Assembly (NCBI RefSeq): GCF_946478785.1
Contig: NZ_CAMLDD010000003.1
Span: forward strand, 186,001 to 250,000
DNA length: 64,000 nucleotides
Direction: 5' to 3'
Source: an uncultured Flavobacterium sp.
Lineage (GTDB): Bacteria; Bacteroidota; Bacteroidia; Flavobacteriales; Flavobacteriaceae
A program made the position numbers and the translations under genes. Position 1 is the first letter of the stretch. Each line of letters starts with the position of its first letter. Shown piece by piece: positions 26,457 through 35,232 of the stretch. Below the pieces are notes generated by a model. That model did no database searches and had not been told where the DNA came from. It saw only the letters and a list, made by a program, of their open reading frames with translations.

Positions 26457-27881
26457 CTAAACACTCTTTATCGCAAGTTTTCCTAAAATTTGAATAGATT
26501 GTCTTAACTCATTTGTCCACGGCAAGCCAAAACTAATTCGCATGCAATTTGAAAATTGATTCTGAAATGAAAAAATTCGCCCTGGTGCAATGCTGATATT
26601 ATGTTTCATGGCCAAATGATAAAATTCGGCGGTATCTATTTTTTTATCCAGCTCTATCCAAAGAAAAAAACCGCCCTGTGGCTGACTTACTTTTGTGCCT
26701 TTTGGAAAAGATTCTAAAATCGTGTTGATATAATTATTGCAATTATGATTCAGGATTTGCCGTATTTTTCGAAGATGGTTTTCATATCGCCCATTTTTCA
26801 GAAAATCACCCACAACTTCATGTGTAATGGTAGGAGAGGAGATGGTATGATACAATTTTGTCCGCAAAATTTCTTTTTTGAATTTTCCCGGAATTACCCA
26901 GCCCACACGATATCCCGGAGCAAGGGTTTTAGAAACGGAACTGCAGCACATTACAATTCCGCTTTCATCATATGTTTTGCAGTTTGTTGGCCGCCCTGAA
27001 CCAAAATACAAATCACCGTGAATATCATCTTCAATCAACGGAATATTATGGAGTTCCATTAAGTGTACAGCTTCTTTCTTATGTTCATTTGGCATCATGC
27101 TTCCCGATGGATTGCTGAAATTGCTCATCAATACGCAAGCCTTTATTTTTTTAGTAGAAACAGCTTTTTTTAAGGCTTCCAATTCAATTCCGGTGGTCAT
27201 ATTGGTAGGTAGTTCCATGACATACAAGCCTAATGATTTCGCCAGCTGCAGCACGCCAAAATATGCAGGACTTTCTGTAACAATAGTATCTCCGGGTTTT
27301 GTAATAGCCATGAGGCAATTCGAAATTGCACTCACGCAGCCGGGAGTAGTTATGATGTCATCTTCTGTTAAAGTCCCGCCCCAGGCAAAAGACCATCGGG
27401 CAACTTCTTTTCTAAGATTAACATTACCCTGCATTTCTTCGTAACTAGTACCGCTGTTGGGAAGTTGACGCATAGCCTGAATCATTCCCTTATTGAGTTT
27501 AGCAATTGGCAGAAGCTCATTTGACGGAAAACCCAATGAAAGCATTGTAACATTTTTATTTGTCATATTTCCATAAACCAAATCAATCAAATCTTCCCTT
27601 TCAATATTTGTAGTTGTCAGAATTGGAGAACTGGAAGTAGGTTCAGTAATAATCCTCGATGAAATATTGCTGACATAATAACCAGATTGTGGTCTCGATT
27701 CTATTAATGACCGGCTTTCAATTTCATAATACGCTTTGCTAACTGTACTCATGCTGTAACCTGTTTCTGCACAAACTTCACGAATTGAAGGCAATTTGTC
27801 CCCAACATTTAAAACACCCGATTTAATTTGCTTTTCGATTCGGTCAGCAAACTGCAGGTATAAATAATTTGAATTTTTCAT
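26457..27881 (-). CDS. MocR/PdxR-type GntR regulator with aminotransferase domain
   Basis: 474 residues. The GntR winged helix is at about 8-72 (IKSGVLNVGDKLPSIREVCAETGYS). A fold-type I aminotransferase domain (about 100-470) has NFSNPSG, the PLP lysine K318 in SSVSKTLAPGYRVGW and a substrate-binding Arg in NCMRISFGL. Members bind PLP and regulate neighbouring genes. It is divergent from a RarD-like transporter, with AAAAACTGT repeated 24 bases apart in the gap, so local control of that transporter is likely. Confidence 0.92.
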   Translation of the reverse strand: MKNSNYLYLQFADRIEKQIKSGVLNVGDKLPSIREVCAETGYSMSTVSKAYYEIESRSLIESRPQSGYYVSNISSRIITEPTSSSPILTTTNIEREDLIDLVYGNMTNKNVTMLSLGFPSNELLPIAKLNKGMIQAMRQLPNSGTSYEEMQGNVNLRKEVARWSFAWGGTLTEDDIITTPGCVSAISNCLMAITKPGDTIVTESPAYFGVLQLAKSLGLYVMELPTNMTTGIELEALKKAVSTKKIKACVLMSNFSNPSGSMMPNEHKKEAVHLMELHNIPLIEDDIHGDLYFGSGRPTNCKTYDESGIVMCCSSVSKTLAPGYRVGWVIPGKFKKEILRTKLYHTISSPTITHEVVGDFLKNGRYENHLRKIRQILNHNCNNYINTILESFPKGTKVSQPQGGFFLWIELDKKIDTAEFYHLAMKHNISIAPGRIFSFQNQFSNCMRISFGLPWTNELRQSIQILGKLAIKSV

Positions 27882-27884
27882 AAA

Positions 27885-27925
27885 AAAAACTGTTATGGTG
27901 CAATTTACAAAAACTGTATCTGTAT
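27885..27925. promoter_or_regulatory. Direct repeats in the MocR-RarD divergent region
   Basis: AAAAACTGT at 27885-27893 and 27909-27917 (24-bp period). The second is followed by tandem CTGTAT. MocR regulators usually bind direct repeats, so this is a candidate operator. Confidence 0.4.
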
Positions 27926-27981
27926 TGCTGTTTTATTTTTAAGAAATTTGCTTATTGGATATAAACTAAAAAGAAATCCTA

Positions 27982-28893
27982 ATGAAAACTACAAAATACT
28001 ATATAGCAGCCATTACGGCTTACACCATCTGGGGATTCTTTAGCCTCATACTAAAACCAATACATGAATATGCTTCACTGGATATTTTATTCTATCGTGT
28101 TTTTAGCTGTAGTATTTTAATGTTGCTGATCGCTTTTGCTTTCAAAAGAAAAAAAGTGCAGGAAACGATTGAAACTTTCAGGGCTTTAACAGTTTCTGGA
28201 AAAAGAAAAACGATTTTACTGAACATCGGCGGAAGCTTTTTTTTAATGGCTAACTGGTTTACTTTTATTTATGTAATGAACCATGTTAGTGTAAAAGCGA
28301 CGTCTCTTGCGTATTTGGTTTGTCCTATTTTAACCACGTTGCTGGCGTATTTTATTTTACACGAAAAATTAAAAAAAACACAATGGTTTGCAGTTGGGTT
28401 AAGTATTTCGGGCTGTTTACTATTATCATATGCCGACATTCTGGACATGCTTTTTAGTGTCATCATCGGATTGACATATGCTTTCTATTTAGTAAGTCAG
28501 CGTGTCAACAAAGGTTTCGATACGTTTATTATCCTGACATTTCATATTACATTGGCAGCTTTGTTTTTATTGCCCTTTTATCCGGCATATAGCGGTCCGG
28601 TTCCTACAGAGTTTACTTTTTATTTTTGTATCGAAATGATTGCTGTATTTTTTACGATTATACCGCTGTTTTTAAATTTATATGCATTGTCGGGAATCAA
28701 TTCTTCGACTGTTGGAATGTTGTTGAATATCAACCCAATGATTGCTTTTGCGCTGGCAAATTTCGTTTACAAAGAAAAAATTACTCCGTTGCAAATCTTC
28801 GCATACAGTATTATTTTTATGGCTGTACTGGTTTTCAATTCACATCATTTTTTCGCAATAAAACAAAAAAAGATAGTTACTTCTAAAAATTAA
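27982..28893 (+). CDS. EamA-family transporter, RarD-like
   Basis: 303 residues with about ten membrane helices in two EamA repeats. The start YYIAAITAYTIWGFFSLILKP is typical of RarD-type proteins. Inner-membrane drug/metabolite exporter family; substrate unknown. Divergently paired with the MocR regulator, as is often seen for EamA transporters of amino acids or pyridoxal-related compounds (family knowledge). Confidence 0.85.
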   Translation: MKTTKYYIAAITAYTIWGFFSLILKPIHEYASLDILFYRVFSCSILMLLIAFAFKRKKVQETIETFRALTVSGKRKTILLNIGGSFFLMANWFTFIYVMNHVSVKATSLAYLVCPILTTLLAYFILHEKLKKTQWFAVGLSISGCLLLSYADILDMLFSVIIGLTYAFYLVSQRVNKGFDTFIILTFHITLAALFLLPFYPAYSGPVPTEFTFYFCIEMIAVFFTIIPLFLNLYALSGINSSTVGMLLNINPMIAFALANFVYKEKITPLQIFAYSIIFMAVLVFNSHHFFAIKQKKIVTSKN

Positions 28894-28991
28894 GGATGAG
28901 TGACTAGCTAAAATTTGCCCGAAAGGTTTCATCAATCTGTCCGAGCTTTTTTGAATGACTTTTAAATCCTATTTTTACATTAAAAAATTAT

Positions 28992-29846
28992 ATGTGGTTC
29001 CTGATTTTAAGTATTATTTGTAGTGTAACAGTAGGCGTGATTTTTAAAATAACCCGCCATTATAATTGTAATCCGGTTCAGATAATTACTTTTAATTATG
29101 TATTTGCAATGCTGTTTTGCTATTTTACTTATAGCCCAAATCTGGATGAGGTTACTGCAAATGCCCCTTGGAATATTTATTTAAGTATTGGTATTTTGCT
29201 GCCTGTTGTTTTTCTTTTTTTAGCCGGTTCCATCAAACATATGGGAATTGTAAAAACGGATGCTGCACAGCGATTATCACTTTTTATTCCGATACTGGCA
29301 GCCTGGTTTATCTTTAAGGAAGAGTTTAATTCCTATAAAGTAATTGGTCTTGTGATTGGTTTTTTGTCGCTTTTGTTTATTTTGAAAAAACCGTCTGAAA
29401 ATCAGCAGAATAAATGGTTTTACCCTGCTATTGTTTTATTGGGGTTTGGTATAATCGATATTCTGTTTAAACAAATTGCACTTTACAGTACTCTGCCTTA
29501 TACAACTTCCTTATTTATAGTTTTTGACATTGCTTTGGCAGTTTCTTTGTTTATTGTGATATATGATTCTGTTATTAAAAAAGTAAAGCCGGAACTTAAG
29601 AATATCCTTTTCGGCGGATTGGTTGGACTTTTTAATTTCGGAAATATATTATTTTACCTTAAAGCACATCAGGCATTTTCAGAAAATCCTTCAACTGTTT
29701 TCGCCGGAATGAATATGGGTGTCATTGTTTTGGGAAGTCTTGTTGGAGTGTTTTTTTTCAAGGAGAAGTTATCCAAAATAAATTTTTGGGGTATTGTTTT
29801 GGCATTAATTGCAATTGTTTTTATTGTTTTCTCTCAAATTAATTAA
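28992..29846 (+). CDS. DMT-superfamily (EamA-like) transporter
   Basis: 284 residues with about ten hydrophobic helices and no signal peptide. Seen: GIVKTDAAQRLSLFIPILAAWFIFKEE and, in the second repeat, PSTVFAGMNMGVIVLGSLVGVFFFKEKL, the usual DMT half-end motifs. It follows the RarD-like gene by 98 bases on the same strand but is a separate, distantly related protein. Substrate unknown. Confidence 0.85.
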   Translation: MWFLILSIICSVTVGVIFKITRHYNCNPVQIITFNYVFAMLFCYFTYSPNLDEVTANAPWNIYLSIGILLPVVFLFLAGSIKHMGIVKTDAAQRLSLFIPILAAWFIFKEEFNSYKVIGLVIGFLSLLFILKKPSENQQNKWFYPAIVLLGFGIIDILFKQIALYSTLPYTTSLFIVFDIALAVSLFIVIYDSVIKKVKPELKNILFGGLVGLFNFGNILFYLKAHQAFSENPSTVFAGMNMGVIVLGSLVGVFFFKEKLSKINFWGIVLALIAIVFIVFSQIN

Positions 29847-29921
29847 AATTTATTATCTCATAAGCCCTTTATTTACAAGGTTTTTTTAAGTGTTTTTACT
29901 TTTTTTAAAAATAACTCTACC

Positions 29922-29935
29922 AATTCTATAGAATT
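29922..29935 (+). promoter_or_regulatory. 14-bp perfect palindrome upstream of the leader promoter
   Basis: AATTCTATAGAATT lies 15 bases upstream of the TAAATTTG box, at the expected -33 zone. This position fits a repressor or activator site. Confidence 0.5.
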
Positions 29936-29950
29936 TATAAAATATATTTA

Positions 29951-29958
29951 TAAATTTG
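29951..29958 (+). promoter_or_regulatory. -7 promoter element of the leader-peptide region
   Basis: TAAATTTG, perfect TAnnTTTG, eight bases before the first mini-ORF ATG. No other good promoter lies between here and gdh at 30304. Confidence 0.55.
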
Positions 29959-29966
29959 CCTCAACA

Positions 29967-30053
29967 ATGAGAAACTATAGTCTAAATATGATGTCTTTCA
30001 AATGCAGCTTCACGATGTGCTGCATGATGAATCATGTCTTGAAATGGCGGTAA
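29967..30053 (+). CDS. Cys/Met-rich leader peptide 1 (28 residues)
   Basis: ATG eight bases after the -7 box, 28 codons, stop TAA. It has three Cys (C13, C18-C19 as a pair) and six Met in all, with KCSFTMCCMM at its centre. It is followed 29 bases later by a strong terminator hairpin, the layout of a transcription-attenuation leader. A second, similar ORF lies past the terminator. Regulatory role inferred from position. Confidence 0.5.
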   Translation: MRNYSLNMMSFKCSFTMCCMMNHVLKWR

Positions 30054-30082
30054 TAGAGAAATACTTGTTAGTTTTTTTTTTT

Positions 30083-30113
30083 AGCCTTTCATACCCATGA
30101 AAGGCTTTTTTTT
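30083..30113 (+). terminator. Attenuator-like terminator in the gdh leader
   Basis: Perfect 10-bp stem AGCCTTTCAT / ATGAAAGGCT, loop ACCC, then eight T. It sits between the two mini-ORFs and preceded by an 11-base T tract. Confidence 0.85.
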
Positions 30114-30135
30114 AGAATTATCAAAAAATAGTAAA

Positions 30136-30216
30136 ATGAGATCAAATAGAAATACAAATATGCTGATGCAATACTGTCTTACAAAAATTCCTTGTTGCAG
30201 CTTAGGCAAAAAATAA
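30136..30216 (+). CDS. Cys-rich leader peptide 2 (26 residues)
   Basis: ATG at 30136, 26 codons, TAA. It resembles leader 1: starts Met-Arg, has a Met pair region, then C14 and a C20-C21 pair (YCLTKIPCCSL versus KCSFTMCCMM). It lies 87 bases before the gdh ATG. It has no promoter box of its own, so it probably depends on read-through of the terminator. Confidence 0.45.
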   Translation: MRSNRNTNMLMQYCLTKIPCCSLGKK

Positions 30217-30303
30217 ATTTTCAAAGCGTTTTTCAAATAAGATATTATGCTTTCAACACATACAATTTCAAATCAATTGAATAAAATCTAAATAACTAAA
30301 ATT

Positions 30304-31590
30304 ATGAGCTTAGAAATAATTAAAAAAAATCCTTTTCAGTCTATGATTGACCGTTTTAATATCGCAGCAGATATTCTGAATATTGATGAGTCGATAAGAC
30401 AAAAATTACAGCGACCGGAGAAACAAATCGTTGTCAATTTTTCCATTACACTTGATAACGGTAAAATTCAAAATTTTGAAGGATATCGTGTCATTCATAA
30501 TACAGCTTTAGGACCATCAAAAGGAGGAATCCGTTATGATACGGGTGTAAATCTTGATGAGGTAAAAGCACTGGCAGCCTGGATGACCTGGAAATCTGCC
30601 GTAACGGGAATTCCGTTTGGAGGAGCTAAAGGTGGAATTATTTGCGATCCCAGAGAGCATTCAAAAACAGAATTAGAGAAAATTACCAGAGCGTATACAA
30701 AAGCTTTATCAGATATTTTTGGACCTGAAAAAGACGTTCCCGCACCAGACATGGGTACAGGTCCTGACGAAATGGGCTGGCTAATGGATGAATTTTCTTT
30801 AGTTCACGGCAAAACGATTCATGCTGTTGTGACGGGTAAACATTTACATTCAGGAGGTTCTTTGGGAAGAGTAGAAGCTACAGGAAGAGGGGTTAGTATT
30901 ATCACGCTTCTGGCACTTCAAAAATTAAAACTGAGACCTGCAAAATCTACAGTTGCCATTCAGGGATTTGGAAATGTGGGACTTCATTCGGCTTTATTTT
31001 TACATGAAAAAGGATTAAAAGTGGTTGCTGTAAGTGATGTTTCAGAAGCTTTTTACAATCCTAAGGGGCTTAATATTCCTGAATTGATTTTGTATTATAA
31101 TCTGAATAACAAAAGTATCAAAGGATACCCAAATTCGGTTGCCATCAAACATGAAGAATTATTGCTTTTGGATGTTGATGTATTGATTCCTGCGGCAAAA
31201 GAAGATGTCATTACACAAAAAAACGCCCGTGATATTAAAGCTAATATAATTGTAGAAGGAGCGAATGGTCCGGTTTCTTCGGATGCAGATCAAATTTTAC
31301 ATGAAAATAATGTTTTGGTTGTTCCTGATATTCTGGCAAATGCCGGTGGAGTCACGGTATCTTATTTTGAGTGGCTACAAAACTCACTATTGGAATCCTG
31401 GAGAATTCATCAGATTAACAAACGTCTCGAAGATATATTGGAAAAAGGTTTTGAAACTGTTTTTAGAATTGCAACGAAACACAATGTTACACCTCGAATC
31501 GCAGCTTACATAATTGCCCTGCAAAAAGTTGCCGATACACAATCTATAAAAGAAGTGGCGTTCGAAGAGCCAAAATTCAAACAGAATTAA
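30304..31590 (+). CDS. Glu/Leu/Phe/Val-family dehydrogenase (glutamate dehydrogenase type)
   Basis: Oxidative deamination of an amino acid, probably glutamate, with NAD(P). 428 residues, standard for the hexameric GDH-1/2 type. Seen: PSKGGIRY (K73), AAWMTWKSAVTGIPFGGAKGG (K97 and catalytic K109), PAPDMGT (D149), and the nucleotide-binding GFGNVG (about 220-225). The upstream leader with Cys-rich mini-ORFs is unusual for a gdh gene. Followed by a plain A/T-rich gap. Confidence 0.92.
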   Translation: MSLEIIKKNPFQSMIDRFNIAADILNIDESIRQKLQRPEKQIVVNFSITLDNGKIQNFEGYRVIHNTALGPSKGGIRYDTGVNLDEVKALAAWMTWKSAVTGIPFGGAKGGIICDPREHSKTELEKITRAYTKALSDIFGPEKDVPAPDMGTGPDEMGWLMDEFSLVHGKTIHAVVTGKHLHSGGSLGRVEATGRGVSIITLLALQKLKLRPAKSTVAIQGFGNVGLHSALFLHEKGLKVVAVSDVSEAFYNPKGLNIPELILYYNLNNKSIKGYPNSVAIKHEELLLLDVDVLIPAAKEDVITQKNARDIKANIIVEGANGPVSSDADQILHENNVLVVPDILANAGGVTVSYFEWLQNSLLESWRIHQINKRLEDILEKGFETVFRIATKHNVTPRIAAYIIALQKVADTQSIKEVAFEEPKFKQN

Positions 31591-31725
31591 GAGAGCTGAG
31601 ACTAATTAAGAAAAAGCATATTTTCATTAGTTATTAGAGATAGTAAGTGATGAAAATATCTTTTTACTTAAAATTTAATCAAATTATGCTACTTTATTTA
31701 TCCGTCAAAAAAGTAATTTTTAAAA

Positions 31726-32949
31726 ATGGAACATATCAATTTTCTCGCGTTCGCTATGCCTGCGTTTTTCGTTTTTTTATTTTTAGAATATAAACTCGCA
31801 CAGCGCAGAAAACAACCAGAGATTTTCAATTACGAAAGCTCAGTTTCGAACATTAGTATTGGTATAGCAGAAAGATTAATCAATCTTTTTGTGGCTGCAA
31901 GTTTTTATCAGTTTTATTATTTTATATATGATAACTACAGATTATTAGACATTCAAAGCAATGTTTTTGTATGGTTTGCATTAATTCTCGTAACCGATTT
32001 TGTATGGTACTGGTACCACAGACTAGGACATGAGGTTAATTTTTTCTGGGCGGCACATATTGTTCATCACCATAGTGAAGAATTTAATTTTACGGCTGCA
32101 GCCAGAATTACCACTTTTCAGGCAATTGTGAGAACAGGTTTTTGGTGTGTTCTTCCTTTTGTTGGGTTTCATCCAAAAATGGTCATTACGATGTTGATTG
32201 TTCATGGTGCCTATTCTTTTTTTACACATACTCAGCTCATCGGCAAAATAAAATGGTTGGAATATGTTTTTGTAACGCCTTCAATTCATGGTGTTCATCA
32301 CGCATCTGATGAAAAATACCTGGATAAAAATTACGGAGATATGTTTACTTTTTGGGACCGTATTTTTGGAACTTTTCAAGAGGAGGAAGAGAAACCAAAA
32401 TACGGTTTAACCCATCCGTTAAAAAGTTATAGTTTTTTATGGCAGCATACGCATTATTACTTTGAAATTTATGAGTTATGGAAGCGCTCAAAAGGTTTTA
32501 AAGCCAGATGGAAAGCTGTTTTTGGAAGTCCGGCACATATGGATCAGGATATTCGGCCAACCTTGGAAAAACGTTTTTTACAGGATAAAAGCAATCCGCA
32601 TCAAAGACTTCGATTTAGAAATTACCTTTATATTCAATTAGGAATTTGTACTTTGGTTCTAACCGTTTTTACTTATTATTTTGATTTTTTAAATTTAATT
32701 GATAAAGCTTTTGTTCTCGCATTTATCCTAATCACATTAATAAATTGCGGTGCATTACTGGAACAGCGAAAGTGGATGTATTATCTGGAATATGGCCGCA
32801 TTTTTATTGGGACAACCTACTTTTTATATGAAGAAGATTTAACTACGTTTTTCTTTATTCCGCTGGCGATTATGATCTTTGCAGAGCAGTTGTTTTCGCT
32901 TAGTAAACGATATCAAAATGTGGTGCTTCAGTTGGAAACTTCTGAGTAA
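31726..32949 (+). CDS. Sterol desaturase / fatty-acid hydroxylase family membrane protein
   Basis: 407 residues, several membrane helices. The di-iron ligands form the expected His clusters: HRLGH (98-102), HIVHH (111-115) and HGVHH (188-192). Members hydroxylate or desaturate lipids in the inner membrane. The C-terminal 120 residues add further hydrophobic segments beyond the core, seen also in some bacterial members. Substrate unknown. A terminator follows. Confidence 0.9.
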   Translation: MEHINFLAFAMPAFFVFLFLEYKLAQRRKQPEIFNYESSVSNISIGIAERLINLFVAASFYQFYYFIYDNYRLLDIQSNVFVWFALILVTDFVWYWYHRLGHEVNFFWAAHIVHHHSEEFNFTAAARITTFQAIVRTGFWCVLPFVGFHPKMVITMLIVHGAYSFFTHTQLIGKIKWLEYVFVTPSIHGVHHASDEKYLDKNYGDMFTFWDRIFGTFQEEEEKPKYGLTHPLKSYSFLWQHTHYYFEIYELWKRSKGFKARWKAVFGSPAHMDQDIRPTLEKRFLQDKSNPHQRLRFRNYLYIQLGICTLVLTVFTYYFDFLNLIDKAFVLAFILITLINCGALLEQRKWMYYLEYGRIFIGTTYFLYEEDLTTFFFIPLAIMIFAEQLFSLSKRYQNVVLQLETSE

Positions 32950-32978
32950 TGAATATAGAATAAAGAGCAAAGAAAAAA

Positions 32979-33005
32979 GAAAGCGACTAATAATTTGTCG
33001 CTTTC
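32979..33005 (+). terminator. Terminator after the sterol-desaturase-family gene
   Basis: Perfect nine-base arms GAAAGCGAC and GTCGCTTTC with a nine-base loop, then TTTTTT. Confidence 0.85.
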
Positions 33006-33233
33006 TTTTTTGGTTTAAATTATTTAATCGTCATATTTTTTTTTCAAAGTGATAAAAAATTCTGAAAGAGAAATTAATTTGTCATGTGCTTGATTTTCAA
33101 TTTTATCAAAAAAAAATTAACAATTGAAATAGTAAAAAAGTTCAAATTTTTTTTCCGGCTTTACATCAGTTTTATATATCTGATTATTAGCGATTTGTTT
33201 CTTTTTGAACAAGTATTGTTGGTATCGAGAGCC

Positions 33234-33348
33234 GTGTGAGCGATAGGAGCAGGTTACCGAAGTAACGCGGATAGCGCGACAGCATCCCGATAAGAGGGCG
33301 AATAATCGCAATGTAAATTTGCCCTCTTATCGGGATGGTGGCACACCC
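33234..33348. repeat. Dispersed repeat, type 2 (copy B)
   Basis: Head GTGTGAGCGATAG and tail GGCACACCC match copy A (17584-17667). The centre holds a perfect 17-bp inverted repeat: CATCCCGATAAGAGGGC at 33283-33299 and its complement at 33321-33337. Confidence 0.68.
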
Positions 33349-33359
33349 TGAACTTTAAA

Positions 33360-33794
33360 TTATACCCGATTATGATCACCTTTCCAATGTACAATTGCTT
33401 GTTTTATGGCATCTCCCGAGAGGTTTTCTTTAAGCGCACGTTCTATGAGAGATAGGAATTCCGCATCGGGAGCAAATCGGAAAGCAAAAATCTGATCATC
33501 TGTGAATTTGTGTTCTATCGTTTCAAATCTGACGCCGGTAAGCACAAAATAACGATAGCGCAATTCCAGCTTTATAATTCTGTTTTGTAAAATTAAAGCA
33601 TAATGCTGACGCATCATATAGGCCAGACAAAATAAAAATATAAAAACTACAGCAATAAAACTCCATATCAAAGGGTAAGCTGTAGTAAATGCAAAATAAA
33701 TGCTGAAAGCTAAAAAAACCATCAAAACAGGATAATATATGAAATGGTGTGACGGATAAAATCTAATATGATTTTGATAAGACTGCACTTTCAT
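33360..33794 (-). CDS. Two-helix membrane protein of unknown function (possibly DUF6526)
   Basis: 144 residues: about 17 polar N-terminal residues, two adjacent hydrophobic helices (about 20-38 and 42-60), then a soluble part of about 80 residues (ALILQNRIIKLELRYRYFVLTG...). The layout recalls bacterial PH-like membrane proteins and DUF6526; the name is tentative. Its upstream side holds the terminator of the DUF4142 gene. Confidence 0.65.
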   Translation of the reverse strand: MKVQSYQNHIRFYPSHHFIYYPVLMVFLAFSIYFAFTTAYPLIWSFIAVVFIFLFCLAYMMRQHYALILQNRIIKLELRYRYFVLTGVRFETIEHKFTDDQIFAFRFAPDAEFLSLIERALKENLSGDAIKQAIVHWKGDHNRV

Positions 33795-33821
33795 GGTTGT
33801 ATTTTTTTAATGTAAAAGTAA

Positions 33822-33854
33822 AAAAAGCTATTTTTCAAAAAAAAATAGCTTTTT
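33822..33854 (-). terminator. Terminator after the DUF4142 gene
   Basis: Perfect 14-bp stem AAAAAGCTATTTTT / AAAAATAGCTTTTT. Confidence 0.78.
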
Positions 33855-33900
33855 CCCCCAAATAATGAACAACTAATACAAAGATGTATTGTTTGCTGTA

Positions 33901-34488
33901 TTATTTTTTATCTAAATCTTGTTTTAACTGTTTAGCATGCTGAAGATGTTCAGTTAGTTTTGAAACATTATTAGAAGCCCATGTTTTAATTTCCTGATCA
34001 GTAGCATTTTCAGATGCTTTTTTAAATTTATCGATTGCTTTTTCATGACCGTCAACCATCATATCGACAAATTTCTTGTCAAAATCAACACCTGATTTTT
34101 CGTTTAGTTTGTTATATTTATCCTGTCCTTCTTCTGTTACAGATGTAGGTAGTGAAAAATTGCGGCTATCTGCCATTGCTTTGACCTCTGCAGCTGCTTT
34201 TGTATGCTCATCAACAAGCATTTTACCAAACTTTTGAACTTCAGGATTTGTACTCTTTGTCTGTGCAAGTTTTCCGGCTTCGATTTCAGTCATATTAATT
34301 TCAGCTGCATCAACTAAAAACTCAGAATCATCTTCCTTGTTATTCTGATTATCGAATTTGGCCTCGTTTTGGTCTTCGGCAACTTCTTTTGTATCCTCTT
34401 GTTTTGATTCGTTTTTACAAGAATTTAAACTCATTAAAATAATTCCTGCTCCTAAAACTGCTTTACTGATTAAAAGTATCTTTTTCAT
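33901..34488 (-). CDS. DUF4142 lipoprotein
   Basis: 195 residues. Lipoprotein signal peptide with lipobox cysteine at C24 (LMSLNSCKN). A Glu/Asp/Lys-rich linker is followed by a DUF4142 four-helix ferritin-like domain (about 60-195): EAGKLAQTKSTNPEVQKFGKMLVDEH and the second helix pair with MVDGHEKAIDKFKKAS. Periplasmic or outer-membrane facing; linked to stress in other Bacteroidota, function unproven. Confidence 0.9.
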   Translation of the reverse strand: MKKILLISKAVLGAGIILMSLNSCKNESKQEDTKEVAEDQNEAKFDNQNNKEDDSEFLVDAAEINMTEIEAGKLAQTKSTNPEVQKFGKMLVDEHTKAAAEVKAMADSRNFSLPTSVTEEGQDKYNKLNEKSGVDFDKKFVDMMVDGHEKAIDKFKKASENATDQEIKTWASNNVSKLTEHLQHAKQLKQDLDKK

Positions 34489-34575
34489 GATCTATATGTT
34501 TTAAAATTTATGGTAGTAAAATTATTTAATCATACTAATTAAATTTTACACTTTGATTTGATATTGTTATATCAT

Positions 34576-35073
34576 TCAAACTTTTATGAACTGGCGGATA
34601 ATCTTCCATTCATTCAGTTTTGTTTCGAATGGCTTGCTTGCATTCGCAGGGCTTGTAGAGGGGAGCGTAATCAGGTTATAGTCTTTATTATTTTTTAACG
34701 AGACATGTTTTTTAAAAAAAGTGGCTGCTTTCTGGCCATTAAAAAAAATGGTTTTTATAGTAGGATGCTGTTTTAAAAATTGTTCGAAATCATTTGTAAT
34801 TTCATTTTTAATAGCACTGTCGAGACTTCCGATTCTTTCACAATATTGTAAAACATCCCACAAGGCAATTTTGTTTTTGATTAATAATGCTTTTCTGGCA
34901 TCATAATCTTTTGAGAAATCTTCGTTTAGAATTTCAAACATAAAACGCCAGAAATTGTTTTGGGGATGGCCATAATATTGCTGTATTTCTAATGATTTTG
35001 TACCAGGCATCGTACCTAAAATTAGGATGGTGGCGTCTGCTGTGGTGATAGGGGCAAAAGAAAAGCTTTTCAT
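34576..35073 (-). CDS. UDG-fold DNA glycosylase, hypoxanthine-DNA glycosylase type
   Basis: 165 residues. ILGTMPGTKSLEIQQYYGHPQNNFW (about 18-42; shown in part) is the hallmark of the small UDG-superfamily hypoxanthine/deoxyinosine glycosylases. It is followed by ALWDVLQYCERIGSLDSAI and the C-terminal loop LPSTSPAN. Excises deaminated adenine from DNA. Cytoplasmic and stand-alone. Confidence 0.88.
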   Translation of the reverse strand: MKSFSFAPITTADATILILGTMPGTKSLEIQQYYGHPQNNFWRFMFEILNEDFSKDYDARKALLIKNKIALWDVLQYCERIGSLDSAIKNEITNDFEQFLKQHPTIKTIFFNGQKAATFFKKHVSLKNNKDYNLITLPSTSPANASKPFETKLNEWKIIRQFIKV

Positions 35074-35232
35074 TATTAAATTAAAAGAGTCATTTAGAAG
35101 TAATTATAAAACAAAACAAAAAAATTATATAACACATTCCATGGTGCTTTACACGAATTTTGGAGTTCAATTCATAAAAAAATTAAACCTACTTCTATTA
35201 TAAGATAATTTTAGAATTTAAATCCGAGCAAA

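Larger units (their letters stand above)
32950..33359. other. Gene-free region holding a terminator and a dispersed repeat
   Basis: About 410 bases. Holds the desaturase terminator (32979-33005) and the GC-rich type 2 repeat (33234-33348). A 64-codon minus-strand frame at 33311-33117 crosses the repeat and is likely spurious. The rest is A/T-rich without visible signal. Confidence 0.5.

Noticed and set aside
29967..30216. Mini-ORFs as toxins of a type I toxin-antitoxin pair
   Set aside because: No hydrophobic toxin-like helix; Cys pairs, terminator and downstream gdh fit a leader better, though this is not proven.
33117..33311. 64-codon minus-strand ORF
   Set aside because: Composed partly of the type 2 repeat and shares no features of a protein; spurious.
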